DNA from: Burkholderia sp. 4M9327F10
Lineage (GTDB): Bacteria > Pseudomonadota > Gammaproteobacteria > Burkholderiales > Burkholderiaceae
NCBI RefSeq assembly: GCF_005503145.1
Contig: NZ_SCNV01000034.1
Span: 1 to 64,000 of the forward strand
DNA: 64,000 nt
Reading direction: 5' to 3'
Numbering within the stretch: position 1 is the first letter of the stretch; each line of letters opens with the position of its first letter. Of this stretch, positions 19,854 to 28,677 are shown piece after piece. The notes under the pieces are model-generated. The model did no database searches. It was not told the origin of the DNA and saw only the letters and a program-made list of their open reading frames with translations. The position numbers and the translations under genes were made by a program.

Positions 19854-20444
19854 ATGAACGATCTGTTCGACGATCTTCCCACCCCCGAGGTTGATTGGTA
19901 TCCCGACTGGCTTGCGCCAGAGACGGCCCGGCAAGCCTTGGCGCAACTCATCGACGAGGTCGCGTGGAAGCAGGAGTCGATGGGCACGCCAGGCGGCCGC
20001 GTGCCATTTCCGCGTCTAACCGCCTGGCAGGGAGAGGCAGATGCGGTCTACGTTTACTCGGGGATTCGCAATGTGCCGCAAGCGTGGACGCCGACGGTGG
20101 CCGAACTAAGGGCGAGTGTCGAAGCGACCTGCGACTGCCACTTCAATAGCGTGCTGATCAACCGCTATCGCAACGGCATGGACAGCATGGGCTGGCACGC
20201 CGACCACGAGCGTGAACTGGGCGCGCAACCCGTGATTGCGTCGGTGAGTCTGGGCGTGGCCCGGACTTTCGATCTGCGGCACAACAGGACGGGGGTGGTG
20301 CAGTCGTATCAGCTCAAGGGCGGCAGCCTGCTCGTCATGCGCGGTAACACGCAGGCGCAATGGCGCCACCGGGTGCCGAAGAACCCTCGCGTCACCGGCG
20401 AGCGGATCAATCTGACGTTTCGCTGGGTGATGGCAGGACGCTAG
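19854..20444 (+). CDS. alkB: AlkB-type 2-oxoglutarate/Fe(II) DNA repair dioxygenase
   Basis: A 196-residue protein that oxidatively removes methyl groups from 1-methyladenine and 3-methylcytosine in DNA. The iron ligands are visible: His115 and Asp117 in GWHADHE, and His172 in WRHRVPK; the 2-oxoglutarate-binding arginines lie in the C-terminal RVTGERINLTFRWV. The substrate-recognition part VPFPRLTAWQGEADAVYVYSG and NSVLINRYRNGMDSMGWH make it the ALKBH2-like group that is common in Burkholderia, rather than a close E. coli AlkB orthologue. The frame extends upstream to 19335 over the divergent nitroreductase gene; ATG 19854 gives the family length. It is not in an ada operon here. Confidence 0.92.
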   Translation: MNDLFDDLPTPEVDWYPDWLAPETARQALAQLIDEVAWKQESMGTPGGRVPFPRLTAWQGEADAVYVYSGIRNVPQAWTPTVAELRASVEATCDCHFNSVLINRYRNGMDSMGWHADHERELGAQPVIASVSLGVARTFDLRHNRTGVVQSYQLKGGSLLVMRGNTQAQWRHRVPKNPRVTGERINLTFRWVMAGR

Positions 20445-20449
20445 CGGCG

Positions 20450-20884
20450 TCAGTTGACGGCGGTGACCGGTACCCGGGAGATACTCACCAGGCGGTCGAG
20501 CACGCTGCGGTTCACGAGCCGCGCGACGGCGTGAAACAGGTCCCTGCGGGGCGCCGAGACGACGATTTCGTCGCAGTCGTTTTGTTCTGCGCAATTTGCG
20601 ATGGTCGGCACCAGCGGGCCAACCCTGACTTCCACCGAATATTTGACGCCTGCGTCTTCGAGAATTCCCTTGGCGCGGGTGAGTGCGGCCTCGGCATAGG
20701 CATCTTCAAGGGCGCGCAATCGGGAGAGGGGGTAGAAGGCTTCAAGACGCGTCGATTCGAGCGGGGGCTGCACATTCACCAGGACGATTTCGGACGCACA
20801 TCGTTCGTTGTAGAGGAACGCAGCGTGCCGGACGGCTTGCAGCGAGCGCGCCGACTGGCTTACGGGAACCAGTAGTTTTAGCAT
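20450..20884 (-). CDS. Universal stress protein (UspA) family, degenerate nucleotide site
   Basis: A 144-residue single UspA domain: MLKLLVPVSQSARSLQAVRHA at the N-terminus, the central strand EIVLVNVQPP and the C-terminal LDRLVSISRVPVTAV. ATP-binding members carry a G-x2-G-x9-G-S/T motif; here the matching place reads SAPRRDLFHAVARLVNRSV, with the glycines missing, so it probably belongs to the non-ATP-binding UspA type. Start moved to ATG 20884 from a longer frame. It ends five bases from the convergent alkB stop. Confidence 0.88.
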   Translation of the reverse strand: MLKLLVPVSQSARSLQAVRHAAFLYNERCASEIVLVNVQPPLESTRLEAFYPLSRLRALEDAYAEAALTRAKGILEDAGVKYSVEVRVGPLVPTIANCAEQNDCDEIVVSAPRRDLFHAVARLVNRSVLDRLVSISRVPVTAVN

Positions 20885-21363
20885 GATCGGTTGTCCATCA
20901 GTTGACCGTGGGATCTGTCTGCGGGAGCGCAGCAGGATCAATTACAGCGTAGCGACTACCGCGTACCGGTCATCTAAAGAGTGCGGGAAAACGCATAAAA
21001 ATCACATCAAAACGTGGCTCGAAATGGGGGCTGGAAACCCTCGGCTTGTGGTGGATATGCCTAATGAGTTGGCAGGGGTGCTGGTTTTATATCGAAATTG
21101 ACATATGGAGTGGCGCAGCCGGAGGCAGTGCATAAGAGAAATAAAAAATATAACTTTATGCGCATAACTTCCGACCCAAGCGCGTTGCTCCGCGTGTGAT
21201 TGATCCAAGGCTATTTGTCACGTCATGGCGTGATAGCTTTGCGTCCAATTTGATTCAAATTTGATTAGCACTGCTGTGCAAATGGCGCAATAAAGGCGGC
21301 TTGCTGAACGAAGCACTGCCATTGCGCGCGGCGCCGCAGAAAATTTTCGTGGCGTAGCGCGCC
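20885..21363. other. AT-rich intergenic interval
   Basis: About 480 bases, clearly lower in GC than the neighbours, with no supported gene. It holds a direct repeat of AATTTGATT (21247-21255 and 21258-21266, one helical turn apart) and an imperfect hairpin TCACG-N6-CGTGA at 21218-21233 that lies about 130 bases past the end of the mdc operon and could mark its terminator. Confidence 0.45.
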
Positions 21364-22305
21364 TCAGCGCCCGCCCGCCGCAAGCCTGCGCCGTACGGTT
21401 GCAACCCATTGCTCGGGCGCGATATTGCTGGTGGCAATAGCGATTGTCTCCGGCCAGCTCTCGCGCACAAGGTCGGTCAGCACCTGGCCCGGCGGTGCTT
21501 CAACCACGACCGTTGCGCCCATTTCGAGCGTGACAGCCAGCGCGTCGAACCAGCGAACCGTGTAGCGCATGTTGGTGGCAAGATCGTCGCGAATGGCCTG
21601 CGCGTCATACAGCGCCCGGCCGCGGCGATTGCCGACATAGATACCGCGCGGTGTGTGAAAGGGTATGTCGCGGGCGTAGTCAGTCAACTGGTCCGCGGCA
21701 TCTGCAAGCAATTCGCAGTGTGACGGCACGCTCACGGCTAAACGCGTGGCTTTGCGCGCACCGCTGGCAAGCGCTCGTTCGATCAATGCCTCAAGGGCGG
21801 CGTCCGCTCCGGCCATGACAATCTGTCGCGGCGCATTGACGTTGCCGATATACACACGCGGCAGCCCTTCTTTGGCCTGCTGGGCAGCGAGCTCTTCCAC
21901 TTGCGGCTCGGTCAGGCCGGAAATGGCAGCAAGGCCATAACCGGCCGGATACGCTGCCTCCATCAACTCGGCCCGTTTGCGCACCATGCGCAGGGCGTCC
22001 GCGAAACCAAGCGCTCCGCAACTGACCGCCGCGGCGTAAGCGCCCACGGAGAGTCCCGCACTGATGTCGGCCACGAGCCCGGCATCGGCAAGCACGCGCA
22101 CCATGACCACGCCTGCCACCAGAAGGCCGGTCTGGACCGCAACCGTGGAGCGTAGCGCATCGGGTGTGTCGAGTGCCAGCACTTCGGTGCCGAGCACTTG
22201 CGAAGCTTCGTCGAGCGTCTCGCTTACCACAGGGTGCTGCGGCAAGCGATGCAGGTAGCCGGTCGATTGGGCACCCTGGCCCGGGAACTGACAGGCGAGC
22301 ATCAT
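21364..22305 (-). CDS. mdcH: Malonate decarboxylase, epsilon subunit (malonyl-CoA:ACP malonyltransferase)
   Basis: A 313-residue FabD-like acyltransferase that charges the acyl carrier protein MdcC with malonate from malonyl-CoA at the start of the cycle. The N-terminal CQFPGQGAQ and the nucleophile elbow GLSVGAY are intact; the catalytic histidine is expected in VPSHCELL. Its ATG overlaps the mdcG stop by four bases. It is the last gene of the operon. Length is normal for MdcH. Confidence 0.93.
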   Translation of the reverse strand: MMLACQFPGQGAQSTGYLHRLPQHPVVSETLDEASQVLGTEVLALDTPDALRSTVAVQTGLLVAGVVMVRVLADAGLVADISAGLSVGAYAAAVSCGALGFADALRMVRKRAELMEAAYPAGYGLAAISGLTEPQVEELAAQQAKEGLPRVYIGNVNAPRQIVMAGADAALEALIERALASGARKATRLAVSVPSHCELLADAADQLTDYARDIPFHTPRGIYVGNRRGRALYDAQAIRDDLATNMRYTVRWFDALAVTLEMGATVVVEAPPGQVLTDLVRESWPETIAIATSNIAPEQWVATVRRRLAAGGR

Positions 22306-23087
22306 GCTTGCGCAGGCGCTTCAAATGCCGCTTGAAGCGACGCTTGCGCAGCCGACGAGGCCCACGGATCTGCGAGCAATTGCGGTCCTTGCGCATGGCG
22401 TGCCATCACGCGTGTTTTGCCCGCGGCCCACTCGGCGAGGGCGATTCCTCCGGCAGGGGTTTCGAGCTGAGCATCAACCCGGATACCGGCACGCTGAGCA
22501 TGCGCTGTGAGTTCGGACAGCATCTGCACGGCGTTCTCCCGGGAGAGCTTCTGGGGCGAGCGAATCAGCAGGTCCAGATCGCTTGTCATCGTGACGATGG
22601 GTGTGCCGGTCGCGAGTTCGAATCCCACGCTGCCCGTGGGGCCCCATGAAAACGCGCAGAGCGATCGCGCGTCGCGGCGCAAGGCGGCGAGCAGGGCGAA
22701 CGCGGGCAGGGCGCAGCGCGTGAGGTCCACAGGTGTGCCGGCGGTGAGCTCCTCAGGGCGGATTGCGGCTTCGATATCGGCGGTGTCGGCCCATGTGCCG
22801 TAGCGTTGGGCGCGGCCGCTGCCGCGTACACCGACGGCGATGAACCCAGGCGCGGCCACGGCCCGCCTGACTACCGCGAAAGGCGCGCGGGCGAAGGCGG
22901 CGCGGACCCAGTCCGGCTCGCCGTCGAACGAGGGCAAGCGCAAGAGGCGCAGCAAGTCATGCGCCTCCCAGTGGCTGCTCTCCCGGCACCCGGAAACGAT
23001 GCCGGCCGCAGTGCCAACCGGCCGGTCCGATGCCACTGAAACAGACCCGGCAAACGCCGCGGCCGCGCACATCACGCCGCGTCCCAT
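22302..23087 (-). CDS. mdcG: Phosphoribosyl-dephospho-CoA transferase (malonate decarboxylase holo-ACP synthase)
   Basis: The 261-residue enzyme attaches the 2'-(5''-phosphoribosyl)-3'-dephospho-CoA prosthetic group to MdcC. The nucleotidyltransferase motif is visible as TMTSDLDLLIR, and LRRDARSLCAFSWGPTGSVGFELATG is the characteristic core. The first 30 residues are variable and Ala/Ser-rich; the true start could lie a little further in. It overlaps mdcE by 16 bases and mdcH by four, showing tight coupling. Confidence 0.9.
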   Translation of the reverse strand: MGRGVMCAAAAFAGSVSVASDRPVGTAAGIVSGCRESSHWEAHDLLRLLRLPSFDGEPDWVRAAFARAPFAVVRRAVAAPGFIAVGVRGSGRAQRYGTWADTADIEAAIRPEELTAGTPVDLTRCALPAFALLAALRRDARSLCAFSWGPTGSVGFELATGTPIVTMTSDLDLLIRSPQKLSRENAVQMLSELTAHAQRAGIRVDAQLETPAGGIALAEWAAGKTRVMARHAQGPQLLADPWASSAAQASLQAAFEAPAQA

Positions 23088-23887
23088 TGTTCCGCGAGCC
23101 GCCGCCGTACTTCGACCGAAGCCGCGCGGGTCTTCTTCGCGGTGTCGGACTGCAGCCGATGCGCGAGACCAGGTTTGTCCGTGCGTGCGCTACGCACCGA
23201 GTCGCTGAGCACTCGTCGCACCTGCTCGATCTGGCCAGCGCTCGGGGCATCGGCGTCGATGCCCTCGATCAGCTCGTCGAGCAGTCCGAGTTTGGCGAAC
23301 GAGGCCATCGAATACGACATCGGCACAATGGTCTCGCTGAGCGCCTCAAGTGCTTCAACCGTACGGCGCGTGACGCGGGCGGCGGCCTCCTTGCCCATCG
23401 CATGCACCATCGTGCCGGGGGCGTCGAGTGCGACGATGCGGTTGGCCTGATAGCCGTGCGCGAGGAACGCACCGGACATCGCCGGCCCGACGATCAGCGC
23501 GACCACCGGATGGCCGGCGTCGCGTGCCGATGCGTATGCATCGACGGCTGCCGCGCAGGCCAGATGAATGCCGAGCGTCTCTTCCCGGTAGCCGTAGGCC
23601 TGGCTTTTCACATCGACGATGGCCACGATCGGGCGGCGTGTTGCGCTCTGCGCATCTGCGGCGATAACCTCGCGCACGGCACGCGCGAGCTGCCAGCCTT
23701 GTTCGAGGCCGACGACATTGTCGGTGGCGCGCGGAAAGCGGTTTTGCGGATCGGGCACGACCGTGATGAAGCGAGCGGTCTCATCGCCGAGCAGCGCGTC
23801 GCCGCTCCACACCGGCGCTGCACTGGCAGGCTCGCCGGCAAGTGCGCGGAACCAGCGGGCGCCACGGGTCAGGGAGGTATCGTTCAT
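23072..23887 (-). CDS. mdcE: Malonate decarboxylase, gamma subunit
   Basis: A 271-residue crotonase-fold protein that, with MdcD, forms the decarboxylase proper acting on malonyl-S-ACP. It shows the carboxyltransferase-like core IVAIVDVKSQAYGYREE, the oxyanion region GPAMSGAFLAHGYQANRIVALD and TMVHAMGKEAAARVT. Length matches MdcE. ATG overlaps the mdcD stop by four bases (ATGA). Confidence 0.93.
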   Translation of the reverse strand: MNDTSLTRGARWFRALAGEPASAAPVWSGDALLGDETARFITVVPDPQNRFPRATDNVVGLEQGWQLARAVREVIAADAQSATRRPIVAIVDVKSQAYGYREETLGIHLACAAAVDAYASARDAGHPVVALIVGPAMSGAFLAHGYQANRIVALDAPGTMVHAMGKEAAARVTRRTVEALEALSETIVPMSYSMASFAKLGLLDELIEGIDADAPSAGQIEQVRRVLSDSVRSARTDKPGLAHRLQSDTAKKTRAASVEVRRRLAEQWDAA

Positions 23888-24768
23888 GCTTCCTCCGTTG
23901 AGGATTGCAGCGCGGCGTTTGCAAGAAACACGCTGCGCATGGTTTCAGGGGTGACGTTGGCGGGATCGGTTTGCGCGAGCCGCTCGAGGTAGGCCGCGAC
24001 CTGCTCGGTGCGGTGTGCCGCCGGCACGCCCTGCACGAACGCGCGCTGCACCGCCGCGCGCAGCGCATGCGGCTCGTCTTCGACGAGGGCGTCCGCGAAG
24101 CCGGTGAGAGCACGCTGTTCACCGCCGATCAGTTGCCACACATGACGACGGTCGCTCGAATCGAGTTCGTCGATACCGGCTTCCTGTTCGATCACTTCCG
24201 GCCCGTTCATGCCGAGCCGACCCTGCTTCGTGACGACCAGGTACGAGCACAGCGCGGCGGCGAGCGACATGCCGCCGAAGCAGCCCACCATTCCCGAGAT
24301 CACGCCGACCACCGGCACATGCCGGCGCAGCGCGACGATCGCAGCCTGGATCTCGGCGATCACGGCGAGGCCCAGATTGGCTTCCTGCAGGCGCACACCG
24401 CCGGTTTCGAACAGCACCACGGGGCGGACTGGTTTGCCGCGTTCGCAATCACGCAAGGCGAGCTCGAGCGCCGCGGCGATCTTGCTGCCGGACACCTCAC
24501 CGATACTGCCGCCCTGAAACGCCGACTCGATCGCTGCAACCACAGCCGGTTCGCCGTCGATCGTGCCGCGGGCGATCACGCAGCCGTCGTCGGCCTGGCA
24601 GACAATGCCCTGGAGCGGCAGCCACGGAGACTCGATCCGGTCGAACGGTCCGAGCAGTTCGCGAAAGGTGCCGGGGTCGAGCAACGCACGGGCGCGTTCG
24701 CGGGCTGACAACTCAATAAAGCTGTCATGCAGCACGGGTGCCGCCTGAGAAATCGCAACCGTGCTCAT
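23884..24768 (-). CDS. mdcD: Malonate decarboxylase, beta subunit
   Basis: The 294-residue partner of MdcE. It has an AccD-like carboxyltransferase fold: ESPWLPLQGIVCQADDG, then ETGGVRLQEANLGLAVIAEI and the oxyanion segment GVISGMVGCFGGMSLAAALC. No zinc finger of the AccD kind is present, as expected for biotin-independent decarboxylases. Its ATG overlaps the mdcC stop by four bases. Confidence 0.93.
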   Translation of the reverse strand: MSTVAISQAAPVLHDSFIELSARERARALLDPGTFRELLGPFDRIESPWLPLQGIVCQADDGCVIARGTIDGEPAVVAAIESAFQGGSIGEVSGSKIAAALELALRDCERGKPVRPVVLFETGGVRLQEANLGLAVIAEIQAAIVALRRHVPVVGVISGMVGCFGGMSLAAALCSYLVVTKQGRLGMNGPEVIEQEAGIDELDSSDRRHVWQLIGGEQRALTGFADALVEDEPHALRAAVQRAFVQGVPAAHRTEQVAAYLERLAQTDPANVTPETMRSVFLANAALQSSTEEA

Positions 24769-25070
24769 GCCTGATCTCCCTGTTCGGCTTCCTCTAGTGC
24801 TTCGGCAAGCCGCAATGCCACTACACCGGGCGTGGCGCCGAAATCGTTCATCTCGATCTGCGCCGCGCCGTCATAGCGTGTGAAAAAGCGGTCGAGCACG
24901 CTCTTCCAGATATGGCTGTAGCCATCGACGCTGGTGCGCACGACCACGTGCGCGGCCATCGTATCCGCCGGCGACAACAGCACTTCGAGGTCGCCCGAGC
25001 CGACCACGCCGACATGCGCACGGGTCGTGACGGCGCGTTGCGCCGGGTAATCGAATGTCAGATGTTCCAT
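24765..25070 (-). CDS. mdcC: Malonate decarboxylase, delta subunit (acyl carrier protein)
   Basis: A 101-residue carrier protein. The prosthetic group attaches to Ser25 in the motif VVGSGDLEVLL, and the rest (VVVRTSVDGYSHIWKSVLDRFF, then the C-terminal DFGATPGVVALRLAEALEEA) matches the family along its full length. It overlaps mdcB by 13 bases and mdcD by four. Confidence 0.94.
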   Translation of the reverse strand: MEHLTFDYPAQRAVTTRAHVGVVGSGDLEVLLSPADTMAAHVVVRTSVDGYSHIWKSVLDRFFTRYDGAAQIEMNDFGATPGVVALRLAEALEEAEQGDQA

Positions 25071-26128
25071 GAGGCTTGGCTCCCGCCGGTGCGCTGATGC
25101 ACCAGCATGTCGATAAAGAGGGTAGCGGCGAGCAGATCGGCTGCGCCGCCGGGGGATGCGTTGAGGGCGAGCAGCGCGCGGTCGAGCTCGGCAAGCGCGC
25201 TACGGCCCGCGGCGCTGGCGCTGCCGCCGAGTTCGAGCACGCGGCGCGCACCCTGCTGGCCGGCGTGCAAACCGGGCAGGCCGGCGCGGTGCAGCAGACA
25301 GGTGTCGTCGAGCGAACTCATGATGGCGAGCAGCGCGTCGAGGCGGGCGGCGTTTTCGTCGCTGCCGCTGGCGCGCGCCGCGAGCAGTGCCGGGAAACCG
25401 GTGGCGATCACGTGCGGAAAGCCGTCCTGCGCTTCGCGGCGCGCGCCGCCGACCTGATAGCGCTGTCGCGCGCGTTCGCCGTTGCTGTCCGGGGCGGCGG
25501 CGAAGCGATCCGGAAAGCAGGCAATCTGCGCGGCCAGCGTGCAGACCTTTGCGGCAAGCGCTATGCGCGATGCTGCGGGCTCGCGTGCCTGAGCGGCGTA
25601 GCCCCCGGCGTTTGAGCAGCGGGCGACGGTCCGGGCGTCGTCGTCGCGACGCGCCAGCGCCGCACCTGCCACCAGCAGCCCGACGATCCAGATCGCGCCG
25701 CGATGCGCATTGCTGCCGCCGGTGGCGCGCATCATTTCGTGCTCGCCGGCACGGCCGATCTGCGCGAGCTCCGCGCGCAGGGTGGCGGACGGCGCGCTGC
25801 GGCGCGCGGCACGAGCCAGCGCGACGAAAGTGGCTTCGAGCGCATGCGCGGAGCGCAGCATGGTGGCGAGATCGAGATCGCGATGGGCGCCACTGCCGCG
25901 CCGGTCCACCAACGCGGGCTTCGGCGTGAGTTGCGCTTCTTCGATCAGCGCGGTAACGGCGAGTTGCGCGAGCCATGCATCGTCGGCGCCGCTTTCCCGC
26001 CAGGATTCCACCGCATGGGCCGATCGCACTTCCTTCGATGTGTCGCCCGGCGGCGTCTGCGCCAGTGCGGATACCGAAGCGCTCGACCCTCGTGTGGCCA
26101 TGAATGGCACAAGCGCGGGTGTGGCCAT
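25058..26128 (-). CDS. mdcB: Triphosphoribosyl-dephospho-CoA synthase
   Basis: A 356-residue enzyme of the CitG/MdcB family that makes the prosthetic-group precursor from ATP and dephospho-CoA. Motifs seen are ALIEEAQLTPKPALVDRRGSGAHRD near residue 60 and ATGGSNAHRGAIW near 135, both strictly conserved in the family. The first 30 residues are low-similarity and ATG 26101 is an alternative start. The gene begins two bases after the mdcA stop. Confidence 0.92.
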   Translation of the reverse strand: MATPALVPFMATRGSSASVSALAQTPPGDTSKEVRSAHAVESWRESGADDAWLAQLAVTALIEEAQLTPKPALVDRRGSGAHRDLDLATMLRSAHALEATFVALARAARRSAPSATLRAELAQIGRAGEHEMMRATGGSNAHRGAIWIVGLLVAGAALARRDDDARTVARCSNAGGYAAQAREPAASRIALAAKVCTLAAQIACFPDRFAAAPDSNGERARQRYQVGGARREAQDGFPHVIATGFPALLAARASGSDENAARLDALLAIMSSLDDTCLLHRAGLPGLHAGQQGARRVLELGGSASAAGRSALAELDRALLALNASPGGAADLLAATLFIDMLVHQRTGGSQASWNI

Positions 26129-26130
26129 GA

Positions 26131-27810
26131 TTACCAGCTCCGGAATTGTGCCGGCGGCGCATACAGGCCGCCCGACCAGGTGACGAGGTCGTCGATACTC
26201 CGCGCGGCCAGCAGCGAACGTTTCGCTTCGCCGCGCCGGATACCGAGATCTTCCGGATACGCGACAATGCCGCGCCGGCGCAATTCAGCGGTCTTTTCCG
26301 GCTTCGCGCGCAGGCCGATCGGCGTGACGCCGGCCACAGCGGCAAGCGCCGCGCGCCGTTCCTCGATGCCCTCGGCCTTGTGCAGATGCGCGATGCCTTC
26401 TTCGGTGACCACATGACTGACGTCGTCGCCGTAGATCATCACCGGCGCGACCGCCATGCCGCTCTTCGCGCCTACTGCCACGGCGTCGAGTTCGTCGACG
26501 AAGGTGGGTTCGCCGCCTTTCTTGTACGTCTCGGCGAGTTGCACTACCAGCTTCTGCCCGCGTGAAACCGGCCCTTGATCCTTCAGCAGCTTGAGCCAGG
26601 CTTCGCTCGAATGACGCCGGCCGCGCGGATCGTGTCCCATGTTCGGCGCACCGCCGAAGCCGGCCAGCCGCCCGCGCGTGACCGTCGACGAATTGGCGTC
26701 CGCGTCGAGCTGCAGCGTCGAACCGATAAAGAGATCCACACCGTACTGCCCGGCCAGCTGGCACAGCACGCGGTTCGAGCGCAGGCTGCCATCGCTGCCG
26801 GTAAAGAACACATCGGGACGCGCCTCGATGTAGCGTTCCATGCCCACTTCGCTGCCGAAGCAATGCACGCTGTCGACCCAGCCCGATTCGATGGCGGGAA
26901 TCAAGGTGGGATGCGGATTGAGCGTCCAGTTGCGGCAAATCTTGCCCTTCAGGCCGAGCGCCTCGCCATACGTCGGCAGCAGCAGTTCGATGGCCGCGGT
27001 ATCGAAGCCGATGCCGTGGTTAAGCGAGGTCACGCCGTACGCTTCATAAATGCCGCGAATCACCATCATCGCGGTCAGCACCTGCAGATCGCCGATATGA
27101 CGCGGATCGCGCGTGAAGAGCGGTTCGACCGCGAACGGCCGGTCGGCCTGAACGACCACGTCGACCCACGAACCCGGAATGTCGACACGCGGAAGTTCGT
27201 CGACGATTTCGTTGACCTGAACGATCACGATGCCATGCCTGAACGCAGCCGCTTCGGCGATGGTGGGCGTGTCTTCGGTATTCGGGCCGGTGTACAGATT
27301 GCCGTGCCGGTCTGCCTTATCGGCGCACAGCAGCGCGACATGCGGCGTCAGGTCGACGAACATCCGCGCGTACAACTCGACGTAGGTATAAATCGCGCCG
27401 ATTTCCAGTTGCCCGTCTTCCAGCAGTTGCGCCACACGCAAGCTCTGCGGGCCGGCGAACGCGAAGTCGACCTTGTGGGTGATGCCACGCTCGAACAGCG
27501 TCAGATGCTCGGGGCGGCTGATGCTGGAGATCAGCAGATGGACGTCGTGGATTTTTTGCGGATCGACCTTGGCGAACGAGCGCGACAGAAAATCGGCCTG
27601 CTTCTGGTTGTCGCCTTCAAGGGCGACGCGGTCGCCGGGGCGGATCAGTGTTTCCAGCGCTTCGACGATGCGCTCCGTGCGCAGCACGCCGTCTTCCAGC
27701 CAGGGCGCGATGGCGGCGAGCCGCCTTGCCTTCTCGTCGCGCAGTGTGGTCCAGGAACGTGCGGGGGGTGTGCCGGCGGATTGGCGGGATGGTTCGGCTT
27801 GGGGATTCAT
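26131..27810 (-). CDS. mdcA: Malonate decarboxylase, alpha subunit (acetyl-ACP:malonate ACP-transferase)
   Basis: The 559-residue subunit exchanges acetate for malonate on the carrier protein in each turnover. It has the family I CoA-transferase-like core with PGDRVALEGDNQKQADFLSRS, DKADRHGNLYTGPNTEDTP, LNHGIGFDTAAIELLLPTYG and GAPNMGHDPRGRRH. Length is normal. The frame is open upstream through mdcY, but the ATG at 27810, with GGGAG about twelve bases before it, is the right start. It begins eight bases after the mdcY stop. Confidence 0.93.
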   Translation of the reverse strand: MNPQAEPSRQSAGTPPARSWTTLRDEKARRLAAIAPWLEDGVLRTERIVEALETLIRPGDRVALEGDNQKQADFLSRSFAKVDPQKIHDVHLLISSISRPEHLTLFERGITHKVDFAFAGPQSLRVAQLLEDGQLEIGAIYTYVELYARMFVDLTPHVALLCADKADRHGNLYTGPNTEDTPTIAEAAAFRHGIVIVQVNEIVDELPRVDIPGSWVDVVVQADRPFAVEPLFTRDPRHIGDLQVLTAMMVIRGIYEAYGVTSLNHGIGFDTAAIELLLPTYGEALGLKGKICRNWTLNPHPTLIPAIESGWVDSVHCFGSEVGMERYIEARPDVFFTGSDGSLRSNRVLCQLAGQYGVDLFIGSTLQLDADANSSTVTRGRLAGFGGAPNMGHDPRGRRHSSEAWLKLLKDQGPVSRGQKLVVQLAETYKKGGEPTFVDELDAVAVGAKSGMAVAPVMIYGDDVSHVVTEEGIAHLHKAEGIEERRAALAAVAGVTPIGLRAKPEKTAELRRRGIVAYPEDLGIRRGEAKRSLLAARSIDDLVTWSGGLYAPPAQFRSW

Positions 27811-27818
27811 CGACGGAT

Positions 27819-28598
27819 TCAGCTCCCTGAAGGTGGGGTACGCGTGCGCTTCGCACGCGGCTTGCGGCCGTTGGCGTGCGCGGCTTCTGCCTGCGCGCGC
27901 TCGGTCAGGAAACGGTGCAGCAGATCGCCGGTGCTGAGCAGATGCTCGGTGACCAGCGAACGTGCCGCGGGGATGTCGCCGCGGCGCACGGCATCGAGCA
28001 GCGCGGCGTGTTCGTGATCGGACTCGTCCTTGTACAAGGGCAGGCCGAACTTGAGGCGCAGATAACGCTCGCCGCGACGATGCAGCGTGGCAATCATCTC
28101 TTCGAGCTGGGGCCGCGCAGCGGGCGCATACAGGCTCATATGAAAGGCCTCGTTGCGGGCGACATAGAGCGAAGAGTCCAGCTCGCTCTCGGCGGCACGG
28201 CACAGCTTTTCTGCCTCGTCCAGCGTGGCCGCGGTGTGCCGCGGAATGGCGAGGCCGATGGCCAGACTCTCGAGCGCCGAGCGAATCTCGTAGATTTCGC
28301 GCGCTTCGTCCGCCGACAACGGCGCGACCGTTGCGCCTTTGTGAACGGCGACCTTCGCCCAGCCTTCGCCTTCCAGTTGGCGTAACGCTTCACGCACCGG
28401 AATCGCGCTGACCGAGAAGTGGCGGGCGATCGCATCCTGCCGCAAGGGCGCGCCGGGGGCCAGCGTGCCTTCGATAATCGCGGCCCTGAGGGCGTCTGCG
28501 ATCACGCGTGACGTGCTGGCCCGCGGCTCGGCCGCTACGGGCAAAAAGGGGACGCGCGCTGCGCTGTCCAGGGGAAAACCATCGGTTGCATCGTTCAT
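27819..28598 (-). CDS. mdcY: GntR-family (FadR/FCD-type) regulator of the malonate operon
   Basis: A 259-residue GntR protein: winged helix at residues 30-95 (ADALRAAIIEGTLAPGAPLR, then FSVSAIPVREALRQLEGEGW) and an all-helical FCD ligand domain with the metal-binding histidines expected around EAFHMSLY and DHEHAALLDAV. It is the first gene of the mdc operon, eight bases before mdcA, and so is likely a malonate-responsive autoregulator, as MdcY is in Acinetobacter. Its C-terminal tail is Lys/Arg-rich. The ATG lies only three bases past the operator palindrome and a TATAAT box, leaving almost no leader and no ribosome binding site; either the mRNA is nearly leaderless or translation starts at a later non-ATG codon. 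Confidence 0.88.
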   Translation of the reverse strand: MNDATDGFPLDSAARVPFLPVAAEPRASTSRVIADALRAAIIEGTLAPGAPLRQDAIARHFSVSAIPVREALRQLEGEGWAKVAVHKGATVAPLSADEAREIYEIRSALESLAIGLAIPRHTAATLDEAEKLCRAAESELDSSLYVARNEAFHMSLYAPAARPQLEEMIATLHRRGERYLRLKFGLPLYKDESDHEHAALLDAVRRGDIPAARSLVTEHLLSTGDLLHRFLTERAQAEAAHANGRKPRAKRTRTPPSGS

Positions 28599-28601
28599 AA
28601 G

Positions 28602-28620
28602 TTCAAATATTATATATGAA
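28602..28620. promoter_or_regulatory. Palindromic operator between mdcY and the malonate carrier gene
   Basis: A 19-bp palindrome with eight of nine pairs matched (TTCA-A-ATAT around a central T, mirrored by ATAT-A-TGAA). On the minus strand it contains TATAAT, a -10 box for mdcY; on the plus strand TATTAT/TATATA could serve the carrier gene. One regulator bound here would block both promoters. MdcY is the obvious candidate. Confidence 0.7.
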
Positions 28621-28677
28621 ATGACGCGTATTGCACGGGGAAATACATACACATTCCAACCGCAGGGCCGGAGGAGC

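Noticed and set aside
21211..21236. Hairpin past mdcH as the definite mdc terminator
   Set aside because: The stem is interrupted, no T-run follows and it lies about 130 bases from the stop; only mentioned as a possibility in the interval entry.
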